The notes below the pieces were generated by a model, which had not been told where the DNA came from, searched no databases, and saw only the letters and a list, made by a program, of their open reading frames with translations. The position numbers and the translations under genes were made by a program. A stretch of 11,121 nucleotides of DNA from Alphaproteobacteria bacterium (lineage in GTDB: Bacteria; Pseudomonadota; Alphaproteobacteria; Rhizobiales; Hyphomicrobiaceae): contig VBAB01000214.1 of assembly GCA_005888525.1 (NCBI GenBank), positions 1 to 11,121 on the forward strand, given 5' to 3'. Of the stretch, positions 5,438-11,121 are shown one piece after another (the first letter of the stretch is position 1; every line of letters starts with the position of its first letter).

Positions 5438-7102
5438 ATGGCGCAGGCAGGGATCAGCGCAAACAGGCTGGAGCTGTTGCAAATCGCCGACGCCGTGGCG
5501 CGCGAGAAGTCGATCGACCGCAAGATCGTCATCGCGGCGATGGAGGACGCGATCCAGAAGGCCGCCAAGGCGCGCTACGGCAGCGAGAACGACCTGCGCT
5601 GCGAGATCGATCCGAAGACCGGCGAGACCAAGCTCACGCGCGTGCTGCAGGTGGTCGACGCCGTCGAGAACGAGTCGACCCAGGTCACGCTGGCCGACGC
5701 CCAGCGGCGCAATCCCGAGGCCAAGGTGGGCGACCTGATCGCCGAGTCGCTCCCCCCGCTCGATTTCGGCCGGGTGTCGGCGCAGAACGCCAAGCAGGTC
5801 ATCGTCCAGAAGGTGCGCGAGGCCGAGCGCGAGCGCCAGTTCAACGAATACAAGGACCGCATGGGCGAGATCGGCAACGGCACCGTCAAGCGCGTCGAAT
5901 ACGGCAACGTCATCGTCGACCTCGGCCGCGCGGAGGGCATCATCCGCCGCGACGAGATGATCCCGCGCGAGAACGTGCGCCTGGGCGATCGCGTGCGCGC
6001 CTACATCTACGACGTGCGCCGCGAGCAGCGCGGCCCCCAGATCTTTCTTTCGCGCGCCCGGCCCGAGTTCATGTCGAAGCTGTTCGCCCAGGAAGTACCC
6101 GAAATCTACGACGGCATCGTGCAGATCAAGTCGGTGGCGCGCGATCCCGGATCCAGGGCCAAGATCGCCGTCATCTCCAAGGATAGCTCCATCGATCCGG
6201 TGGGCGCCTGCGTCGGCATGCGCGGCCAACGCGTTCAGGCCGTGGTCGGCGAGCTGCAGGGCGAGAAGGTGGACATCATCCAGTGGAACCCGGATGCGGC
6301 CACCTTCATCGTCAATGCGCTGGCGCCGGCCGAGGTCACCAAGGTGGTGCTGGACGAGGACTCCAACCGCATCGAGGTGGTGGTGCCGGAAAGCCAGCTC
6401 TCGCTCGCGATCGGCCGGCGCGGGCAGAACGTGCGGCTGGCTTCCCAGCTCACCGGATGGGACATCGACATCCTCACGGAGCAGGAGGAGTCGGAGCGGC
6501 GCCAGAAGGAGTTCACCGAGCGCACGCAGCGCTTCATGGAGGCCCTCGATGTCGACGAGGTGATCGCCCAGCTGCTCGCCACGGAAGGGTTCGAGACGGT
6601 GCAGGAAGTGGCCTACGTGGATGCCAGCGAGATCGCGCATATCGAGGGCTTCGACGAGGACACCGCCAAGGAGATCCAGACGCGGGCGCGCGAATACCTG
6701 GAGCGGCAGGAGGCCGAGCGCGAGGCCAAGCGCAAGGAGCTCGGCGTCTCCGACGATCTGGCCAAGATCCCCGGCGTGACGACGGCCATGCTGGTCGCGT
6801 TCGGCGAGAACGAGATCAAGACGCTGGAGGACCTGGCCGGCGCCGAGACCGACGATTTGTCCGGCTGGACCGAGCGCAAGAAAGAAAAGGACGCCGAGCC
6901 CGTGCGGCACAAGGGCGTGCTCGAAGGCTTCGAGATCAGCCGCAAGGACGTGGAGGACATGATCATGGCGGCGCGCATCGCCGCGGGCTGGGTCACCCAG
7001 GAGGCGCTCGACAAGATGCGCGCCGACCAGGCGGCTGCGGCAGCGGCGGCCGAAGCGGCGAAGGCCGAGCTGGCGGCGGCGCCCGTGGCGGTCAAGGCGT
7101 AA
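5438..7102 (+). CDS. nusA: Transcription termination/antitermination factor NusA
   Basis: NusA binds RNA polymerase and nascent RNA, and controls pausing, termination and antitermination. The product has 554 residues. Domains in order are the RNA-polymerase-binding N-domain (about 1-135; ELLQIADAVAREKSIDRKIV), the S1 domain (about 143-207; GNGTVKRVEYGNVIVDLGRAEG), KH1 (about 253-285; DPVGACVGMRGQRVQAVVGEL, loop GMRG), KH2 (about 322-346; SLAIGRRGQNVRLASQL, loop GRRG), and two helix-hairpin-helix acidic repeats (about 365-420 and 437-515). An alanine-rich tail ends the protein. ATG 5438 follows GGAGGG (5423-5428) at nine bases; a TTG nine bases further upstream overlaps this region and is less likely. 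All RNA-binding loops are intact. It may control its own operon through the leader attenuator, as known for nusA operons elsewhere. Confidence 0.97.
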   Translation: MAQAGISANRLELLQIADAVAREKSIDRKIVIAAMEDAIQKAAKARYGSENDLRCEIDPKTGETKLTRVLQVVDAVENESTQVTLADAQRRNPEAKVGDLIAESLPPLDFGRVSAQNAKQVIVQKVREAERERQFNEYKDRMGEIGNGTVKRVEYGNVIVDLGRAEGIIRRDEMIPRENVRLGDRVRAYIYDVRREQRGPQIFLSRARPEFMSKLFAQEVPEIYDGIVQIKSVARDPGSRAKIAVISKDSSIDPVGACVGMRGQRVQAVVGELQGEKVDIIQWNPDAATFIVNALAPAEVTKVVLDEDSNRIEVVVPESQLSLAIGRRGQNVRLASQLTGWDIDILTEQEESERRQKEFTERTQRFMEALDVDEVIAQLLATEGFETVQEVAYVDASEIAHIEGFDEDTAKEIQTRAREYLERQEAEREAKRKELGVSDDLAKIPGVTTAMLVAFGENEIKTLEDLAGAETDDLSGWTERKKEKDAEPVRHKGVLEGFEISRKDVEDMIMAARIAAGWVTQEALDKMRADQAAAAAAAEAAKAELAAAPVAVKA

Positions 7103-7133
7103 GCAGCCATGTCGTGGAGCGGCAGCATAGGTA

Positions 7134-7823
7134 ATGGGTGCACGGGCGGAGGACTTGGATTGCGACGGCGAGGTGGACGGCGGTCCGCTGCGCCAATGCG
7201 CCGTCTCGCGTGCGCACAAGCCGCCTGAGGAGCTCATTCGCTTCGTTGCCGGCCCGGATGGGGCAATTGTACCCGACCTGGCGCGGCGCCTGCCCGGTCG
7301 CGGCGTATGGGTCGACGCGACGCGGGAGGCCGTGGCTGTTGCCGTGCGCAAGGGCGCGTTCGCCAGGAGTCTGAAGCGGCAGATATCGGTCCCGCCCGAC
7401 CTCCCGGCCCTGGTCGAGAGGCTGATGGCGAGACGGCTGGCCGACGCGCTGAGCATCGCCAACAAGGCGGGCCTCGTCGTTGCCGGCTTTGCCAAGGTGG
7501 ACGAGCTGATCACGCGGGAGAGGGCGGCCGTCCTTGTTCACGCCGCCGATGCCGCAGCCGACGGGGTGGCAAAACTCGATCGTAAATTCAAGGCCCTAGC
7601 GGATGTCGAGGGCAAGCCGGCACCGATCATTCGCGAATTGACCAGCGCCGAAATGAGCTTGGCCATGGGACGGCCAAATGTGATACATGCTGCAGCGGCC
7701 GGGGGCGGCGCGACCCATCGGCTAATCGAAGAGGCACGGCGCCTTAGGCGTTACCGGCTGGGCCAGGAACCGGGCGGCGGCGTGCAGCCGCTAGTCAACC
7801 AAACACAGGACGTGCATGACTGA
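7134..7823 (+). CDS. YlxR (DUF448) – L7Ae fusion RNA-binding protein
   Basis: The 229-residue protein joins two RNA-binding domains that in Firmicutes are separate genes (ylxR and ylxQ) at the same place between nusA and infB. The YlxR domain covers about 18-90, with PEELIRFVAGPDG and VPDLARRLPGRGVWV (46-60) as its signature, followed by KGAFARSLKR. The L7Ae/L30e-like domain covers about 93-190, with ADALSIANKAGLVVAGFAKVDELI and AAVLVHAADAAADGVAKLDR. An arginine-rich stretch (EEARRLRRYRLG) lies near the end. YlxR proteins have been linked to RNase P and to regulation of gene expression in other bacteria, but the role in this group is not established. ATG 7134 lies 31 bases behind nusA and has a weak ribosome binding site (AGGT). 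The last eight bases overlap the infB start (ATGACTGA), suggesting coupled translation. Confidence 0.9.
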   Translation: MGARAEDLDCDGEVDGGPLRQCAVSRAHKPPEELIRFVAGPDGAIVPDLARRLPGRGVWVDATREAVAVAVRKGAFARSLKRQISVPPDLPALVERLMARRLADALSIANKAGLVVAGFAKVDELITRERAAVLVHAADAAADGVAKLDRKFKALADVEGKPAPIIRELTSAEMSLAMGRPNVIHAAAAGGGATHRLIEEARRLRRYRLGQEPGGGVQPLVNQTQDVHD

Positions 7824-10343
7824 GACGAAAGAGACTACCGAGAAGACATTGCGCGGAGCAGCGCCGCGCAAGCCGATGAGCCTGAAGCGGACGGTCGAAT
7901 CCGGCCACGTCCGGCAGAACTTCAGCCATGGCCGCTCCAAGTCGGTGGTCGTCGAGAAGAAGAAGAAGCGCACCATCGCCGGTCCCGGCGGCGCCGAGGC
8001 CGAAGAGGCGGCGACACCGCAGACGGAGGCGGATCGGCTGCTGGCCGAGGTGATGGAGCGGCCCGGCGGTCTCTCCACCGACGAGCTCGACGCGCGTCGG
8101 CGCGCGCTGGAGGCGGCGAAGGAGCGCGCCGAGATCGAGGAGCGCGAGCGCGAGCGCCTGGAGGCGCTGCGGCCGAAGCCCGAGCCGGAGCCCGCGAAGG
8201 AAGAGCCCGCTGCCTCTGCCACGGCGGAGCTGCAAGTCGTCGAGAGGCCCGAGGCGCCGGCGGCGGAAAGGGCGACTGTCGAGGCCAAGGCACGCCCGGC
8301 CGAGAAGAAGGGCTACGAGGCGCCCAAGCGCGTCGAGCAGATCGCCAAGCGCAGCGGGCGTGCTCTGGAGATCGAGCCCGAGGTCGAGGACGATTCACGC
8401 GCCAAGAAAAAGGGCGCCAAGCCGCCCAAGAGCCCCGTCAAGGTCGGCGAGGAGAAGCGCGAGCGCATCAAGCTCACCATCAACAATGCCTTCGACGAGG
8501 CGCAGCGCGAGCGTTCTCTGGCCTCCCTGAAGCGCCGCCGCGAGCGCGAGAAGCTGCGCCAGGCCGGCGTCGTGCAACCGCGCGACAAGGTCATGCGCGA
8601 GGTGATCATCCCCGAGGTGATCACCATCCAGGAGCTGGCCAACCGCATGACGGAGCGCTCCGTCGACGTCATCAAGCTCCTGATGGGGCAGGGCGCGATG
8701 CACAAGATCAACGACGTGATCGACGCCGACACGGCCGAGCTGATCGTGCGCGAGTTCGGCCACACGCCCAAGCGCGTGAGGCCGACGTCGAGGAAGGCTT
8801 CATCGGCCAGACCGACGAGGAGGAGAACCAGCAGCAACGCGCGCCCGTCGTCACCATCATGGGCCACGTCGACCACGGCAAGACCTCGCTGCTCGACGCC
8901 ATCCGCCACACCAACGTTGCGGCCGGCGAGGCAGGCGGCATCACCCAGCACATCGGCGCCTATCAGGTGGTGACCCCCAACGGCCAGAAGGTCACGTTCA
9001 TCGACACGCCGGGCCATGAGGCGTTCACCGCCATGCGCCAGCGCGGCGCCAAGGTGACCGACATCGTGGTGCTGGTGGTCGCCGCCGACGACGGCGTCAT
9101 GCCGCAGACGGTGGAGGCCATCAACCACGCCAAGGCCGCCGGCGTTCCAATGATCGTGGCCATCAACAAGATCGACATGCCGGGCGCGGATCCCAATCGC
9201 GTGCGCACGGCCCTGCTGCAGCACGAGATCGTGGTCGAGAGCATGTCGGGCGAGACGCTCGAGGTCGAGGTCTCGGCCCTGAAGCGGACCGGCATCGACA
9301 AGCTGCTCGAGGCGATCAGCCTGCAGGCCGAGCTGCTGGATCTGCGGGCCAACCCGGATCGCTCCGCCGAAGGCGTCGTGATCGAGGCCAAGCTGGAGCG
9401 CGGTCGCGGTCCGGTCGGCACCGTTCTGGTGCAGCGCGGCACCCTGCGCGTCGGCGACATCGTCGTCGCCGGTGCGGCCTGGGGGCGCGTGCGCGCTCTC
9501 ATCGACGATCTCGGTGCGACGGTGACGGAGGCCGGGCCGTCGGTGCCGGTCGAGATTCTGGGCTTCGACTCCGCCCCCGAGGCGGGCGATCCGTTCGCCG
9601 TGGTGGAGAGCGACAGTCGCGCGCGCGAGATCACCGACTATCGCGTGCGCAAGCGCCGCCAGACGCTGGGCTCCGCCGGCACCGCGCGCACGCTCGAGCA
9701 GATGATGCAGCAGCTCAAGGAGGCGGGCCGCAAGGAGTTTCCGCTCGTCGTCAAGGGCGACGTGCAGGGCTCCGTCGAGGCCATCGCCGGGGCGCTGCGC
9801 AAGCTCGGCACCGACGAGGTCGAGGCGCGCATGGTGCATTCGGGCGTCGGCGGCATCACCGAATCCGATGTGGCGCTGGCCAACGCCTCCCGCGCGGTGG
9901 TGGTGGGCTTCAATGTCCGCGCCAACGTGCAGGCCAAGCTCGCGGCCGACCAGATCGGCGTCGAGATCCGCTACTACAACATCATCTATGATCTGGTCGA
10001 CGACGTGAAGAAGGCCATGTCCGGCTTGCTGGCGCCGACGGTGCGCGAGATCTTCCTCGGCAACGCCGAGATCCTGGAGGTGTTCAACATCTCCAAGGTC
10101 GGCAAGATCGCGGGTTGCCGCATTACCGAAGGCAAGGTCGAGCGCGGCGCCAAGGTGCGCCTGATCCGCGACAACGTCGTCATCCACGAAGGCACGCTCT
10201 CGACACTGAAGCGCTTCAAGGACGAGGTGCGCGAGGTGCCGGCCGGCCAGGAGTGCGGCATGGCGTTCGCCAACTACCAGGACATCCGCGCCGGTGACGT
10301 CATCGAGTGTTTCAACGTCGAGACCATCGCCCGGTCGCTTTAA
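7816..10343 (+). CDS. infB: Translation initiation factor IF-2, interrupted by a frame change at about 8778
   Basis: IF-2 is the GTPase that brings fMet-tRNA to the 30S subunit and promotes subunit joining. The first frame (7816-8778, 321 codons) holds KPMSLKRTVESGHVRQNFSHGRS, a long charged linker and the IF2_N domain (about 260-321, VITIQELANRMTERSVDVIKLL, ending GHTPKRV). The rest is in the -1 frame from 8778 (EADVEEGFIG) to 10343: G1 GHVDHGKT, G2 GGITQHIGAY, G3 DTPGHEAF, G4 NKID, G5 SAL, then domain 2, C1 (GDVQGSVEAIAGAL) and C2 (fMet-tRNA binding). Restoring one base (or four) gives about 842 residues, normal for the group. As written, the first frame ends at 8973 after 385 codons and would lack a working G domain. 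Because infB is essential, a base-calling or assembly error is the likeliest cause. AGGA (7807-7810) precedes ATG 7816. Confidence 0.95.
8776..8781 (+). other. infB: Frame-change point in infB
   Basis: Upstream frame reads ...AAG CGC GTG (K R V), downstream frame reads GAG GCC GAC GTC (E A D V) starting on the last G of GTG. The homology passes from one frame to the other without a gap. One missing G (GTG-GAG) or four missing bases would explain it; relatives as I recall them have one more residue here (RV-x-E-x-DVEEG), which favours a loss of four. No X-XXY-YYZ slippery heptamer is present. Confidence 0.9.
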
Positions 10344-10587
10344 CATGGGAGGTTGGGCCCGCCTCTCCCCTTGGGGAGAGGATGTGAGGCCATGACTTAC
10401 GGTCGCATCCACTTCGTGGACCACAGACACATGGGTTGACGACGCGGCCGTAAGTCATTCGGCCGAACTGGTGAGGGGGACTTTCTTTAGCGTCGGTGAA
10501 GGCCCCCTCATCCGCCCCTACGGGGCACCTTCTCCCCGAGGGGAGAAGGGCTCACGAGGGTCCGATATTCCAATAAGACGGAAAGAG
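10344..10587. repeat. Composite REP-type repeat cluster between infB and rbfA
   Basis: All of this 244-base gap is palindromic repeat DNA. Left: CCTCTCCCC (10362-10370) with GGGGAGAGG (10373-10381), two-base loop. Right: GCCCC/GGGGC (10514-10526), then CCTTCTCCCC (10528-10537) with GGGGAGAAGG (10540-10549), two-base loop. TGAGGGGG (10472-10479) on the left is the reverse complement of CCCCCTCA (10503-10510) on the right, so two copies of one repeat face each other. Elements of this kind (CCCTCATCC...CTTCTCCCC..GGGGAGAAGG) are common between genes of alphaproteobacteria. They place strong RNA hairpins between infB and rbfA. Confidence 0.85.
10390..10470. repeat. Inverted-repeat element nested in the REP-type repeat
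   Basis: ATGACTTACGGTCGC (10392-10406) and GCGGCCGTAAGTCAT (10444-10458) are complementary over 15 positions with a single T-G wobble; 11 bp of it (ATGACTTACGG) are perfect. Inside is a second hairpin, TCCAC (10408-10412) with GTGGA (10416-10420). GTGAGG occurs directly before (10384-10389) and directly after (10471-10476) the element, as a target duplication would. It encodes nothing. Whether it is mobile cannot be told from one copy. Confidence 0.55.
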
Positions 10588-10986
10588 ATGGCCAGCCGGA
10601 AATCAGAGAAGACCGCGGGGCCCTCCCAGCGCCAGCTGCGCGTGGGCGAGCTGATCCGGCACGCCCTGGCCGACATGCTGACGCGCGGGGAGATTCACGA
10701 CGACGTGCTCGCAAAGCACGTCGTCACCGTCCCCGAGGTGCGCATGTCGCCGGATCTGCGCCTTGCCACCGTCTACGTGATGCCGTTGGGCGGCAAGGAC
10801 CTGCAGCCGGTGCTGGCGGCGCTCGAGAGCCACAAGAAGTTCATCCGCGGCGAGATCGCGCACGCCATCAATCTGAAGTTCGCTCCCGACGTGCGCTTCC
10901 TGGCCGACGAGACGTTCGACGAAGCCGATCGCATCGAGCGGCTGCTGGCCAGCGAGAAGGTGCGGCGGGATTTGCAGAAGGATTGA
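10588..10986 (+). CDS. rbfA: 30S ribosome-binding factor RbfA
   Basis: RbfA binds the free 30S subunit near the 5' helix of 16S rRNA and is needed for its late maturation and for cold adaptation; it works with RimP and IF-2 encoded upstream. The product has 132 residues, matching the family (about 120-140), with a KH-type fold: SQRQLRVGELIRHALADML (13-31), VTVPEVRMSPDLRLATVYVMPLG (46-68), FIRGEIAHAINLKFAPDVRFLADET (85-109) and DEADRIERLL (111-120). ATG 10588 is preceded by GGAAAGAG and fits the family start. The same frame is open back to 10471, but that part is translated repeat DNA. The gap of 244 bases to infB is unusually long for this gene pair and is filled by repeats. truB would be expected next. 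Confidence 0.95.
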   Translation: MASRKSEKTAGPSQRQLRVGELIRHALADMLTRGEIHDDVLAKHVVTVPEVRMSPDLRLATVYVMPLGGKDLQPVLAALESHKKFIRGEIAHAINLKFAPDVRFLADETFDEADRIERLLASEKVRRDLQKD

Positions 10987-11017
10987 ACGCCGCCATCCCA
11001 ACTCGCGCCGACGTATT

Positions 11018-11079
11018 CCCCTCCCGTCGTGTCGAAGACACGCCTTCGGCATGATGATGGGGAGGGGTTAGGGGTGGGG
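11018..11079. repeat. Hairpin/repeat behind rbfA
   Basis: CCCCTCCC (11018-11025) pairs with GGGAGGGG (11060-11067), enclosing a second hairpin CGTGT (11028-11032) with ACACG (11038-11042) around CGAAG. The right flank TTAGGGGTGGGG is also typical of the CCCCTCCCC...GGGGAGGGGTTAGGG repeats found between genes of alphaproteobacteria. No T-run follows, so it is not a standard terminator, though it could slow polymerase or protect the rbfA mRNA end. Confidence 0.6.
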
Positions 11080-11121
11080 TGAACCCACAAGAGATTTGGC
11101 AAATGTTGTGTTTCAACGCCG

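Noticed and set aside
5324..7513. Reverse-strand open frame of 729 codons opposite nusA
   Set aside because: It lies opposite nusA and parts of rimP and ylxR, whose + strand products have clear domains. Its composition is that of an antisense frame in high-GC coding DNA, with no recognisable domain.
8770..8790. Programmed ribosomal frameshift in infB
   Set aside because: There is no slippery heptamer, no obvious downstream pseudoknot or upstream Shine-Dalgarno-like stimulator, and infB is not known to use frameshifting. An indel error is simpler.
8313..10430. Reverse-strand open frame of 705 codons opposite infB
   Set aside because: It is a shadow of infB with low-complexity H/D/L/G-rich sequence and no domain; long antisense frames are expected at this GC content.
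10471..10587. N-terminal extension of RbfA from GTG 10471
   Set aside because: The added 39 residues are translated repeat DNA, and the family begins at the ATG at 10588, which has its own ribosome binding site.
11079..11121. Start of a next gene at the window edge
   Set aside because: Only 14 codons are visible, with no recognisable sequence; too little to call.
1..11121. tRNA, rRNA or CRISPR array
   Set aside because: I saw no cloverleaf-like sequence, no rRNA motif, and no evenly spaced direct repeats. The gene before rimP that is a tRNA in E. coli (metY) is not present here.

Overview
The window is high-GC chromosomal DNA with the gene order lnt – XRE regulator – metK – trmB – rimP – nusA – ylxR – infB – rbfA, which is a well-known conserved layout in Alphaproteobacteria. 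The MetK, NusA and IF-2 sequences, the YlxR–L7Ae fusion and the dispersed palindromes with CTTCTCCCC/GGGGAGAAG arms also point to Alphaproteobacteria (Hyphomicrobiales/Rhodospirillales type). A genus cannot be named from sequence alone.

Layout. Positions 1-766 hold the C-terminal catalytic half of Lnt (lipoprotein N-acylation), entering from outside the window. A small XRE-family regulator (852-1328) and metK (1484-2692) follow. A small ribbon-helix-helix-like protein overlaps the end of metK. Positions 2899-3952 look like a lower-GC insertion: a reverse-strand GNAT acetyltransferase (2988-3494), then about 460 bases with no convincing gene but with a dispersed palindrome just before trmB (3953-4633, tRNA m7G46 methyltransferase).

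The second half is a translation/transcription operon. A strong promoter (TTGCAA, 17-base spacer, TAATAT) lies right behind trmB. It is followed by a textbook intrinsic terminator inside the rimP leader, i.e. an attenuator, whose 3' arm doubles as a boxA-like sequence. Then come rimP (30S maturation), nusA (transcription elongation/antitermination), ylxR-L7Ae (RNA binding), infB (initiation factor IF-2) and rbfA (30S maturation), all on the + strand. The genes up to infB are closely spaced, and ylxR overlaps infB by 8 bases. A 244-base repeat cluster separates infB from rbfA.

The most notable points are: (1) infB is broken by a single clean frame change at about 8778, exactly between the IF2_N domain and the GTPase domain, although both sides are perfectly conserved; (2) the rimP leader attenuator with overlapping boxA-like motif; (3) a nested repeat between infB and rbfA, with an 81-base inverted-repeat element apparently inserted in a REP-type repeat and flanked by GTGAGG direct repeats; (4) a possible AUC start codon for the small gene behind metK. 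I found no mobile-element protein, CRISPR array, tRNA or rRNA, and no clearly new multi-gene system; most of the window is core housekeeping DNA.
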